In this document: in pieces, positions 26,815 to 35,206 of the stretch
Layout of the letters: every line of letters starts with the position of its first letter
Position numbering within the stretch: position 1 is the first letter of the stretch
The notes under the pieces: generated by a model
Told to the model about the DNA's origin: nothing
Databases searched by the model: none
The model's input: only the letters and a program-made list of their open reading frames with translations
DNA from: Acetobacter sacchari
GTDB taxonomy: Bacteria; Pseudomonadota; Alphaproteobacteria; Acetobacterales; Acetobacteraceae
DNA: 56,169 bases
Reading direction: 5' to 3'
NCBI RefSeq assembly: GCF_017377715.1
Contig: NZ_JAFVMF010000023.1
Span: 1 to 56,169, forward strand
Translations under genes and position numbers: made by a program

Positions 26815-27756
26815 ATGCAGAAAAAAAAGAAAAACTTGGACTTTTCCGAAATGCCCCGCAAACCCGACATTCCAAATTTCCTGACATACGGCGTCGACCA
26901 GAAAACTGACGACATAGGTTTTGTGCACGTCGAAAAGGTTATGGATCGCAAATTGATCCATAACGGTCATGTGCCGGCGCACAGACACGAGCAGATCTTC
27001 CAATTATGCCTATGGACCTCTGGTTCAGGCGTTTACGCCGTTGAAGATCGTCTTATCGAATTTCAAGCGCCCATGTTTCTTTTTATTCCCGCACGGGTCG
27101 TTCACGGTTTCGATGTATCGTCAGTATCCGACGCGATCGTATTTTCTCTCGCCAACAGTTACACTGATTCTGATCCTCTATTTAAGAGCGCCGCAGCCAG
27201 ACTACCGTTGGTTTTGGGCGTCCCTGAAGGCGCTCCACCAACGCCGCTCATGGCCTCGCTAATGCAGGTCGGTTACGAGCGTTACAAGAGCGCTCCGCAA
27301 ACCTCTCAAAGTGTAATTCGTGGTATTGCGATCGCCGTTTTTGGCGAAGCCGTTTCGTTAACCAACGCGACGGGGGGCCACGATGGGAGCAGCGCCGCCG
27401 CCAGAATCAGATATTTAATCGAAGAGCGGTTTCGTGAGCCCTGGACGGTCAACGACTATGCAAACGAGCTCGCTCTCACGCCTTATCAGATCAACAATGC
27501 GGCGCAGATCGCGTTTGGTCAAAGTCTCAAACGGTTGATTATTGATCGCAGACTGCTTGAGAGCAAGAGGCTTCTTGCGTTTACGATTCGCCCCATAGAA
27601 GCGATAGCAGCGGAAATCGGAATTCCGGACGCCGCTTATTTTTCCCGCTTCTTTCATACGTCGTGCGGTTTTTCTCCACGAGAGTGGAGGCGGCGATGGG
27701 CGGAGAACGCCAAAAGCGGGCCACTGGCGGCCGCCTCAGAGAACACGCTTACGTGA
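26815..27756 (+). CDS. hpaA: AraC-family activator of 4-hydroxyphenylacetate hydroxylase genes
   Basis: A 313-residue AraC/XylS-type regulator. An N-terminal cupin effector domain (HVPAHRHEQIFQLCLWTSGSG, FLFIPARVVHGFDV) precedes a C-terminal double HTH (residues about 200-295, with NELALTPYQINNAAQIAFGQSLKRLI and IAAEIGIPDAAYFSRFFHTSCGFSPREWRR). HpaA activates hpaBC in the presence of 4-hydroxyphenylacetate. The start at 26815 lacks a clear ribosome site; Met13 (26851) is the alternative. A 62-bp region separates it from hpaB, with TCGAAC (26755) and GTTCGA (26807) as inverted arms. Confidence 0.9.
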   Translation: MQKKKKNLDFSEMPRKPDIPNFLTYGVDQKTDDIGFVHVEKVMDRKLIHNGHVPAHRHEQIFQLCLWTSGSGVYAVEDRLIEFQAPMFLFIPARVVHGFDVSSVSDAIVFSLANSYTDSDPLFKSAAARLPLVLGVPEGAPPTPLMASLMQVGYERYKSAPQTSQSVIRGIAIAVFGEAVSLTNATGGHDGSSAAARIRYLIEERFREPWTVNDYANELALTPYQINNAAQIAFGQSLKRLIIDRRLLESKRLLAFTIRPIEAIAAEIGIPDAAYFSRFFHTSCGFSPREWRRRWAENAKSGPLAAASENTLT

Positions 27757-27788
27757 GGTTGCTTAACGTTCATTTTTTTAGTTAACAT

Positions 27789-27803
27789 GATAATCAAATT
27801 ATC
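27789..27803. promoter_or_regulatory. Palindrome upstream of the membrane protein gene
   Basis: GATAAT-CAA-ATTATC, a perfect 15-bp inverted repeat just after a GTTAAC (27781-27786) like that in the hpaF-hpaR gap. It lies 128 bp before the 27931 gene and is a plausible operator or promoter-core element. Sharing GTTAAC with the hpaR region hints at common control, but the word is short. Confidence 0.35.
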
Positions 27804-27930
27804 CTAAACTCCGGGACGAGACGATAGGGCGGCGACTCCACGCCCTAACATCTGTCAGGAGACTCGCATAAGTTTTTCTGCCTGAACACGGGCGAAGTCA
27901 CGCTGAATAAAAAGAAAAAGGCGGCCTTCA

Positions 27931-28596
27931 ATGTCTGAAAATCTACAGCATACTCTTGCGCCGCGACGAGGCATGGGATTGCAGGCGCATGACCTGCTTG
28001 CCGTTTTGTATCTGGCGTTGGTTACATGGCTGGTGATCTATCTCGTCCAAAACGTACACGATCACCCGTTTATTCTCGCTTATGTAAAATTTTTCCTTCT
28101 CGCTACATTTGGCGAATGTCTTAAAAAGCGAATAACACAAGGCGTATGGGTACCTGATCACCTGATCCTACGTGCTCTTATCTGGGGTTGCTTCGGCGTG
28201 TGGATTGCGACGTCGTTCATGATCCTTGATTCAGGCGTCCGCTGGCTTGTCGGCACGACTTCTCCCTCCGGCACGGTTACTGCATTCGCAATCAGCGCCT
28301 GGATGAATGTTTTTTCAGGATACGGCTTCTTCATGATGCTGACACATTTTATTACCGATCGAATGATCGAGGAAGGCGTAAAAAATCCGGTCGAATACAT
28401 GCGCTCTCAGGGCTTCGCGAGATGGGCAAAAATTGTTTTTCTATGCCTGATTTTTTTCTGGACACCAGCTCACACGATTACATTCCTGCTGCCGAATATG
28501 TGGCGCGTCGTTTTTGCGGCTTATCTGGGAATTGCGTTAGGAGCGATTCTTTCTTTCGCGTCCGACCCAGGCGCCCGGGTGCCCCGCGCCGCCTGA
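27931..28596 (+). CDS. Small polytopic membrane protein, Mpv17/PMP22-like (tentative)
   Basis: 221 residues with about five hydrophobic segments (around 22-42, 48-60, 78-98, 115-140, 168-207). The layout FLLATFGECLKKRI ... FFWTPAHTITFLLPNMWRVVF ... GAILSF resembles the GDxxxQ and WPxxxxxNFxxVPxxxR...W landmarks of Mpv17/PMP22 proteins, which are poorly characterised small pores of organelles and some bacteria. The similarity was recognised by eye and may be coincidental. It lies between hpaA and an outer-membrane porin, so it could help uptake of aromatic acids, since no HpaX-type transporter is visible. Confidence 0.45.
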   Translation: MSENLQHTLAPRRGMGLQAHDLLAVLYLALVTWLVIYLVQNVHDHPFILAYVKFFLLATFGECLKKRITQGVWVPDHLILRALIWGCFGVWIATSFMILDSGVRWLVGTTSPSGTVTAFAISAWMNVFSGYGFFMMLTHFITDRMIEEGVKNPVEYMRSQGFARWAKIVFLCLIFFWTPAHTITFLLPNMWRVVFAAYLGIALGAILSFASDPGARVPRAA

Positions 28597-28694
28597 CACG
28601 ACCGACCGGCAATAGCGCGGGAGGTTCCGTCTACCCCATCCCCCATACGCTTCTGTCTGAATAATAAAAAAATTCAGTCAGGGAGGAGTGTTTC

Positions 28695-30236
28695 ATGAAC
28701 TTCGTCCATTCGGGGCGAATGCTTTCGTCCGACCAGGCAACACGGTTACGAATCGGGTTGCTCAGCCTCGCGCTCCTGGCGCCAGCCACGTCAGGCGCCG
28801 CCCTTGCGCAAGACGCGACCCAGTCCCCCCAGGCATCCTCCGGCAGTCATTTTTGGGACTCAAACAGCGTCGCAAAAGATTTGCAAATTCGTTACGAAAA
28901 TGTTCAGGGACCGATTACGCTGGTCCCCTCTGAGCTTCCGCCTCAGGTTCTGGCCGGCGCTCCACTTCTAACGTTGCCTGAGTCTCGGCCACCAAAAGGC
29001 CCTCTTACGTTTTTGGGGCGCTTTCTTCGCCGCATTGGATTAACCCCGCACGCGATTTTCAACCAACTCTACATGACCAATCCTGATACCGGCCCTCGGC
29101 CCGGTCGATTTTCTCTCGGAACCGGAATCGCTTTAGGCCTGGACGCCAATCTTCAGAAAATTATTGGCGTAAAGGGCGGCGAGATTCATTTCGAGGAGAT
29201 TCTCTTTCGCCCGACCGCGAATGGCGGTTACCCGGCTGGTCCTGCATGGGCAGGCGCGGTCGGCAGCTATTTCGCGGGCATAGACCAGCATAACGATATC
29301 GCGGGAGGGTGGCTTGCCCTTCTTACGTATCAACAAAAACTCTTTCATAACCGCGTTAATTTTTCCGTCGGCAGAACTCATCCAAGACGTTATTTCTTCT
29401 TCAATAACTGCGACAACGTCCTGAATTGCACGGATCCGATCATGCAGGCTTCCGCCGGTATACTTCCACCTCCATATGCTACATGGGGCGGATATGTCAC
29501 CGCGCGCATGTTTAACGACGTCAGCTTCGAAGCCGGCGCCTTTGAGGCCAATCTGAACCAATATTTTCAACACGGAAACGGGTGGCGCTGGGACACCCGA
29601 ACGGCCTCTGGTTATCTTTTATTGGGCGGTTTCAATTACAGACGATTGCAGGTGACTCATCTCTACGGCGGCCGTTATCAATTGTCCGGGTTCTATAACA
29701 GTTCTCAATATACCGACCCTTATACCAAAACGACGCATTACGGCCGCGCCGGCGCCGAATTTCGTGGCCAACAACTCATCTGGCGTCGGGATCACAACCA
29801 TCCGGTTCTTTCGCCTATCCCGGAAGGGCTTAACGCCTTTGGAACTCTCGGTTTCGCGGCCGACCCCTCGGCCCCATTCAAGGCGCTCGCCGAAGGCGGA
29901 TTCAGCTACCATGGCCTTTTCGGACGCCTTCTGGATAGAGAGCAGATCAAGTTCAGCTACGTCAGGGCGTCCAAACATCAAATGCTTTATCAGCGAAACC
30001 TCCGTGTAGCAGCAGGCGGAGACCCACGAATGGGTTCGCAGGACATCATGCGTCTGGAAGCGAGCGGCCACATCTCGATTTATCCCGGAGTGGCGTTCGA
30101 ACCCAGCATTCAGTACATATTCAATCCGGACAATTACTATAATCCCTCAGCGAAAAGGATCAGTTCTAATGGTGTCGTTCTTGCCGGGCAGTTAATGATC
30201 GATATGGGCTTTCTGTCTGGACTCTCCGCTCACTGA
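28695..30236 (+). CDS. OprB-type carbohydrate/aromatic porin, outer membrane
   Basis: 513 residues. The N-terminal signal peptide (LRIGLLSLALLAPATSGAALAQ) is followed by a beta-rich protein with alternating aromatic residues and amphipathic strands, e.g. GGWLALLTYQQKLFHNRVNFSVGRTHP and GYLLLGGFNYRRLQVTHLYGGRYQLSGFY. The NCDNVLNCTDPIMQASAG region and overall size fit OprB-like porins of acetic acid bacteria. It presumably carries small substrates across the outer membrane; the hpa context suggests aromatic acids. ATG 28695 is preceded by AGGGAGGAG. It ends before a 515-bp gap, and no hairpin was recognised. Confidence 0.75.
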   Translation: MNFVHSGRMLSSDQATRLRIGLLSLALLAPATSGAALAQDATQSPQASSGSHFWDSNSVAKDLQIRYENVQGPITLVPSELPPQVLAGAPLLTLPESRPPKGPLTFLGRFLRRIGLTPHAIFNQLYMTNPDTGPRPGRFSLGTGIALGLDANLQKIIGVKGGEIHFEEILFRPTANGGYPAGPAWAGAVGSYFAGIDQHNDIAGGWLALLTYQQKLFHNRVNFSVGRTHPRRYFFFNNCDNVLNCTDPIMQASAGILPPPYATWGGYVTARMFNDVSFEAGAFEANLNQYFQHGNGWRWDTRTASGYLLLGGFNYRRLQVTHLYGGRYQLSGFYNSSQYTDPYTKTTHYGRAGAEFRGQQLIWRRDHNHPVLSPIPEGLNAFGTLGFAADPSAPFKALAEGGFSYHGLFGRLLDREQIKFSYVRASKHQMLYQRNLRVAAGGDPRMGSQDIMRLEASGHISIYPGVAFEPSIQYIFNPDNYYNPSAKRISSNGVVLAGQLMIDMGFLSGLSAH

Positions 30237-30751
30237 CCAAATCGTCGCTCCTGAAGTTGACAAGGCCAGGTCGAATCTTCCTGTTTCTTCATCCGACCAC
30301 ATCAAACAGATATGCGATCTCAATGCTCCCGATCACAACGACCCACACAAGGAAGCGCGCGGAAGGGAACATTGCAGCCCATCCGGCCGCGGATCGAGGG
30401 CCACCACATCCGGTTCTTGTTCATTTACGGACTAGATCGTGTTCATGGCGATGAGCTGGAGACGCCTCCGGATTCATCCGCATCCTCTGCTCGCAGACCC
30501 TGCTCTTGCACGACGCTCCCCTGACGATGCGGCGGCTAGGGATTGGCGAGTTCGGGATATGCGTCAGGGTATCGCGGCCGCTCTTCGCGACGTCGAGACT
30601 TGATAAACTTTAGCAACGATCTCTACTATCCCGCGCGGCAGGCCAGCCGCCGCCTGCGCGGGCCGCGCCTGGTCTTCCGTCAGAACATTGACACCGGGAC
30701 TACGCCGACCAGATGCCATCTCCGGCGCGCATTATGACACTTTGGTAACGA
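30237..30751. other. 515-bp region without a convincing gene
   Basis: Short open frames exist on both strands, but none has a ribosome site or known motif. It may be decayed sequence and must contain the promoter of the aminotransferase operon. One interrupted stem, CCCGCGC (30630-30636) with GCGCGGG (30656-30662), lies about 90 bp before the next gene. No insertion sequence was recognised. Confidence 0.4.
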
Positions 30752-32131
30752 ATGGAGCAGAAATTGAGCGACGATCTGTTGTCCGCAGAGCAGCGCGACG
30801 CGCGGTATGTGATGCATCCCCTGACGGATGCCCGCGCCAACCTGCAAAGCGGCTCGCTGCTCATGGAGCGTGGTGAAGGCGTCTATGTGTTCGATAACGC
30901 AGGCAATCGTTACATAGAAGCCATGGCTGGTCTCTGGTCGGTCGGCCTGGGCTTTTCAGAGCAACGCCTGGTTGATGCCGCGGTCAGGCAGTTGAATCGG
31001 CTGCCTTATTACCACGCTTTCAGCCAGAAGGGTCACAACCCGATGGTCGATCTGGCGGAGAAACTGATCGGCATGGCCCCGGTCCCCATGAGCAAGGTTT
31101 TCTTCACCAACTCCGGGTCGGAAGCCAACGACACGGTCGTGAAAATGCTTTGGTACCGCTCGAACGCGCTCGGCGAGACGCGACGCAAGAAATTCATCGG
31201 ACGGAAAAAAGGCTATCACGGCATCACGGTCGCGTCGGGAAGCCTGACGGGCCTGCCAGTAAACCACCGCTCCTTCGATCTGCCTCTGCCGGGGTTCCTC
31301 CATGTCTCCACGCCACATCATTGGCGCGAGGCGCAGCCGAACGAGAACGAGGAAGCGTTCGCGACGCGCCTCGCCACTGAACTTGAAGACCTGATTCTCA
31401 AGGAAGGACCGGAGACCATCGCCGCATTCATCGGCGAACCTGTCATGGGCGCAGGCGGCGTAATCGCGCCACCAGCAACATACTGGGAGAAAATTCAGGC
31501 CATCCTGTCGAAATACGGCATTCTGCTCATCGCTGACGAAGTAATCTGCGGTTTCGGACGAACCGGCAACATGTTCGGATGTGAGACGTTCGGCATCAAG
31601 CCGGACATCATGGTGCTGTCCAAACAGCTGTCGTCTTCCTATCAACCGATCTCGGCGATCCTGCTCAATGAACGCGTGTTCGAGCCGATCGCTGATGAGA
31701 CGCATACGATCGGAACGTTCGGCCATGGCTTCACCGGAGGCGGGCACCCGGTCGCCGCAGCTGTCGCACTCGAAAATCTAAACATCCTCGAAGAGCGCAA
31801 TATCGTTGGTCACGTCCGCGATATTTCCCCCGCTTTGCAGGATGGCCTTCGCGCGCTCTCGGATCACCCTCTGGTCGGAGAAGTGCGTGGTCTTGGCCTG
31901 ATTGCAGCCGTCGAGCTGCTCACGGACAAAAGCGCCAAGTCATCGCGCCACCCAGCGGGCGCGCTCGGCAAACGCGCCGCCGCCATTCTTCAGAACAAGG
32001 GCGTCATATCGCGCGCCGCCGGCGACACGCTTGCATTCTGTCCGCCGATGATCATCGAGAAGGATCAGATCGACGCGATTCTGTCCGCCCTCCGCAGCGC
32101 TCTCGATGAAACTGCGAAGGAAATGCTGTAA
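30752..32131 (+). CDS. Class III aminotransferase (omega-amine/GABA/putrescine-pyruvate type)
   Basis: A 459-residue PLP enzyme of fold type I. PLP lysine Lys291 in MVLSKQLSSSYQPI; FFTNSGSEANDTVVK (118-131), KKGYHGITVASGSLTG, AAFIGEPVMGAGGVI and LLIADEVICGFGRTG (PLP-ring Asp262) are the class III hallmarks. The subgroup with DxxVxxKQLSSxYxPI and NMFGCETFGI favours (S)-omega-amine or putrescine/GABA-pyruvate transaminases. The following amidase begins at the last base of the stop codon (TAATG), and an aldehyde dehydrogenase follows, so the amine is probably deaminated to an aldehyde and then oxidised. The substrate is unknown. Confidence 0.85.
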   Translation: MEQKLSDDLLSAEQRDARYVMHPLTDARANLQSGSLLMERGEGVYVFDNAGNRYIEAMAGLWSVGLGFSEQRLVDAAVRQLNRLPYYHAFSQKGHNPMVDLAEKLIGMAPVPMSKVFFTNSGSEANDTVVKMLWYRSNALGETRRKKFIGRKKGYHGITVASGSLTGLPVNHRSFDLPLPGFLHVSTPHHWREAQPNENEEAFATRLATELEDLILKEGPETIAAFIGEPVMGAGGVIAPPATYWEKIQAILSKYGILLIADEVICGFGRTGNMFGCETFGIKPDIMVLSKQLSSSYQPISAILLNERVFEPIADETHTIGTFGHGFTGGGHPVAAAVALENLNILEERNIVGHVRDISPALQDGLRALSDHPLVGEVRGLGLIAAVELLTDKSAKSSRHPAGALGKRAAAILQNKGVISRAAGDTLAFCPPMIIEKDQIDAILSALRSALDETAKEML

Positions 32132-33597
32132 TGCCGTTCGTCTCTTCGTCAGGCAGTTCAGCCGCGCCACTTCGTGATCTCTGCGATCTGGATGCGCACG
32201 CTCTACTATCCGGTTATGCGGCGAAGAGATTTTCTCCAGTTGACGTCACCAAGGCGGTGCTGGCGCGCGCCCACGCCATGCAGAGCGCACTGAACCCGTT
32301 CGTGCATATCGACGACGACGACGCCCTCGCCTCGGCGCGGGTGTCGGAACGGGCGTGGAGCGCAGGGTTGCCGACGCGGCCGCTCGAAGGCGTGCCGACA
32401 TCGATCAAGGACACCGCTCTGGTGAAGGGGTGGGTTCTGGGCAGGGGATCGCGGCTGTCCATCGGACAGCCGCCCGCTGCCGAGGATTCTCCCTCGGCCC
32501 GTCGCATCCGTGCCGCTGGCGCAGTCATCTTCGCCTCCACCACAACCTGTGAAGGCGGCTGGAAGGCCGTCACGGACTCGCCTCTGACGGGAGTGACCCG
32601 CAACGCGCACAATCCGCACGTCACTCCAGGCGGAAGCAGCGGCGGCGCAGGAGCCGCCATCGCCTCTGGTTGCGGTCCCCTCGCACTCGGCAGCGACGGC
32701 GGCGGCTCGATCCGCGTACCAGCGAGTTTCAGCGGCGTATTCGGCATGAAGGCGACCTTTGGCCGGGTGCCTCAGTGGCCGATGGGCGTGCATTATTCAG
32801 ATTTTTCCCATTACGGACCGTTGACCCGTTCCGTCGCCGACGCCGCGCTCATGCTCTCGGTGCTGGAAGGCTATGACCCACGCGATCCCTACAGCTTCGC
32901 CCCCGCCGAGCCTGGCGCGTTCCTTGCTGGCCCCTTGCCGCTGGCTGGCCTTCGGATAGGCGTGACCGAAGATTTCGGATTTCTACCGGTCGATCCGGAG
33001 ATCCGCAGCGTCTTCCGTGAAGCCGTCGCCATCGTGGTGCAAGCCGGGGCCACGATCCGGGATGTCCCGGCATTCGAGGACTGGCGCCCGACCTATCGCG
33101 CCCTATGGCGTTCGCGAGGATGGCAGGCCCTGAAGAATCTGCCTCCGGAACAGGCCGCCATGGTCGATCCGGAGTTCTGGCGCGAGGCCGAAAAGGGGCG
33201 TCTTCTGAGCGCTGACGAGGTAGCCGACGCTCACCTCCGTCGCATCGGATATCGGCAGCAGGCCGGGCAAATGTTCGAAGACTTCGACGTTGTTCTGTCC
33301 CCCTCAGTCTCGATCCTGCCATTCGAAGCCGGAAAGACTGTGCCTGATTCATCCTGGCCGGACTGGCTGGAATGGGGTGGCTTCGCTTTTCTGAATAACC
33401 TCACGGGGCAGCCTGCCGCGTCGCTGCCGATCGGTTTTTCATCCACGGGGCTTCCCATTGGAATGCAAATCGGCGGACGTTCGCAGGACGACGTGACAGT
33501 TCTGCGAATTTGCGAGACCCTGCAGGGCCTGATCACCGAAGGCGCCTATGCGCCTTCACACATTGCGGCGAAATTCGCTGCGACGAAACCGAGCTGA
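32131..33597 (+). CDS. Amidase (amidase-signature family)
   Basis: A 488-residue hydrolase with the Ser-cisSer-Lys triad: Lys93 in PTSIKD, Ser169 in TPGGSSGGAGAAIASG and the nucleophile Ser193 in SDGGGSIRVPASFSGVFGMK. It hydrolyses an amide bond, releasing an amine or ammonia. The TAATG overlap with the aminotransferase and 8-bp gap to the dehydrogenase indicate a three-gene catabolic operon, in which the amidase may free an omega-amino compound from an amide. No signal peptide, so it is cytoplasmic. Not GatA: no gatB/C neighbours, and the sequence downstream of the triad differs. Confidence 0.88.
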   Translation: MPFVSSSGSSAAPLRDLCDLDAHALLSGYAAKRFSPVDVTKAVLARAHAMQSALNPFVHIDDDDALASARVSERAWSAGLPTRPLEGVPTSIKDTALVKGWVLGRGSRLSIGQPPAAEDSPSARRIRAAGAVIFASTTTCEGGWKAVTDSPLTGVTRNAHNPHVTPGGSSGGAGAAIASGCGPLALGSDGGGSIRVPASFSGVFGMKATFGRVPQWPMGVHYSDFSHYGPLTRSVADAALMLSVLEGYDPRDPYSFAPAEPGAFLAGPLPLAGLRIGVTEDFGFLPVDPEIRSVFREAVAIVVQAGATIRDVPAFEDWRPTYRALWRSRGWQALKNLPPEQAAMVDPEFWREAEKGRLLSADEVADAHLRRIGYRQQAGQMFEDFDVVLSPSVSILPFEAGKTVPDSSWPDWLEWGGFAFLNNLTGQPAASLPIGFSSTGLPIGMQIGGRSQDDVTVLRICETLQGLITEGAYAPSHIAAKFAATKPS

Positions 33598-33605
33598 AGC
33601 GAACC

Positions 33606-35048
33606 ATGAGCGCATATCCAGACACACGCCTGTTCATTGACGGCGCATGGCGGCCTGCCGATGACGGCCAGACCATTCCTGTCGTCAATCCTGCTACGGG
33701 CCTTGCGATCGGGCAGGTCGCACGCGCAGACGAAGCCGATATTGCGCGAGCCGTCATCGCCGCGCGCAAAGGCTTCGCCACGTGGAGCCGCGTCGGGGCG
33801 TTCGAACGCTACAACGTAATCCGACGAGCTGCATCTTTGCTGCGCGAACGGGTTGATACGATCGCCCGTCTGATGACCATCGAGCAGGGCAAGCCTTTAA
33901 TGGAGGCTCGCACGGAAATTCTTGGGTCGGCCGACATTCTCGACTGGCTTGCGGAGGAAGGGCGACGCGCTTACGGCCGCCTTGTGCCGCCGAGATCTCC
34001 GGACGTAACGCAAATGGTGCTGCGTACGCCGATCGGGCCGGTCGCCGGTTTTTCCCCTTGGAACTTCCCGATCAGTCAGGCGGCCCGCAAGCTTGGAGCG
34101 GCTCTTGCGACCGGGTGCTCCATCATTCTCAAGGCGCCGGAGGAAACACCGGCGTCCCCGGCGGCTCTCGTGCAGGCCTTTATCGACGCCGGATTGCCAG
34201 GAGACGTGCTCTCTCTGCTTTATGGCGTTCCTGCGGAGATATCGTCCCGTCTCATTCCTGACCCTGCGATCCGCAAAATCAGCTTCACGGGGTCTACCGC
34301 CGTCGGACGCGAGTTGGCCGCAATGGCTGGTCGCCACATGAAGCGGAGCACGATGGAACTGGGCGGCCACGCGCCGGTGATCGTCGCCGCTGACGCTGAT
34401 CTGGATCAGGCTGCAGCGTTGCTGGCGGCGTCCAAGTTCCGTAACGCCGGGCAGGTCTGCGTCTCTCCGACGCGGTTCCTTGTCGAGCGCCCGGCTTATG
34501 ACAGTTTCCTCGATCGTTTTCTGTCGCATGTATCGGCCGTAAAGCCCGGTGACGGGCTCGACGCGACGACGACCATGGGACCTCTCGCGCATGAGCGGCG
34601 CGTCAACGCCATCGAAGCCCTGATCGACAATGCAACCTCGCTGGGCGCACGCGTCGAGACAGGTGGCGGTCGTATGGGGAACGCCGGGTATTTTTTCCAG
34701 CCGACTGTCGTCACGGGCCTGACGCCGGACATGCAGATCATGAACGAGGAGCCGTTCGGCCCGGTCGCGCTGATTACGCCGGTTGAAGACGTCGACGCGG
34801 CCTTGAAGGAAGCCAATCGGCTGGATTACGGGCTTGCGGCCTATGCTTTCACCCGCTCCGGCGCGACGGCCGCCCGTCTGCGTGACGAGGTCCGGTCAGG
34901 AATGCTGACAATCAATCATCTGGGGCTCGCCCTGCCGGAAACGCCTTTCGGCGGCATCGGCGATTCCGGCTACGGGTCGGAAGGAGGCGCGGAGGCGATC
35001 GAACCTTACCTGGAGACCCGGTTCGTAACCCACAAGACAGTCCTCTGA
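33606..35048 (+). CDS. NAD(P)-dependent aldehyde dehydrogenase (semialdehyde type)
   Basis: A 480-residue ALDH resembling succinate/glutarate-semialdehyde dehydrogenases: VVNPATGLAIGQV, MTIEQGKPLMEARTEI, GFSPWNFPISQAARKLGAALATGC, SFTGSTAVGRELA, MELGGHAPVIVAADADLDQ (Glu), NAGQVCVSPTRF (catalytic Cys), NEEPFGPVALI. ATG 33606 follows 8 bp after the amidase stop; the open frame to 33510 overlaps the amidase and is rejected. It is the last gene of the amine-catabolic operon, with a hairpin 8 bp downstream of its stop. It differs clearly from gabD in the hpa operon, so it is not a recent duplicate. Confidence 0.9.
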   Translation: MSAYPDTRLFIDGAWRPADDGQTIPVVNPATGLAIGQVARADEADIARAVIAARKGFATWSRVGAFERYNVIRRAASLLRERVDTIARLMTIEQGKPLMEARTEILGSADILDWLAEEGRRAYGRLVPPRSPDVTQMVLRTPIGPVAGFSPWNFPISQAARKLGAALATGCSIILKAPEETPASPAALVQAFIDAGLPGDVLSLLYGVPAEISSRLIPDPAIRKISFTGSTAVGRELAAMAGRHMKRSTMELGGHAPVIVAADADLDQAAALLAASKFRNAGQVCVSPTRFLVERPAYDSFLDRFLSHVSAVKPGDGLDATTTMGPLAHERRVNAIEALIDNATSLGARVETGGGRMGNAGYFFQPTVVTGLTPDMQIMNEEPFGPVALITPVEDVDAALKEANRLDYGLAAYAFTRSGATAARLRDEVRSGMLTINHLGLALPETPFGGIGDSGYGSEGGAEAIEPYLETRFVTHKTVL

Positions 35049-35055
35049 GCCACGT

Positions 35056-35077
35056 AGCGTCGGCAATGTCCGACGCT
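35056..35077 (+). terminator. Probable terminator of the aminotransferase-amidase-ALDH operon
   Basis: Perfect 8-bp stem AGCGTCGG / CCGACGCT with loop CAATGT, 8 bp after the stop. It is followed by TCACGCTTTGTTCC, only weakly T-rich. Confidence 0.5.
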
Positions 35078-35206
35078 TCACGCTTTGTTCCCTCCACGGA
35101 ATTTCATTCGATTTTGGCCCCGCCATAAGGTGTCAGCAATAGACGACAAAGGCGGCGGCAAGTAAGATCGGCCAGCACATACATTCCAATTCAGGAACGA
35201 TATTTT

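Noticed and set aside
26753..26887. N-terminal extension of hpaB to 26887
   Set aside because: It runs through the divergent promoter region and into the hpaA start; the family N-terminus and ribosome site support ATG 26752.
30237..30751. Insertion sequence remnant before the aminotransferase gene
   Set aside because: No inverted repeats, target duplication or transposase fragment could be recognised in either strand.
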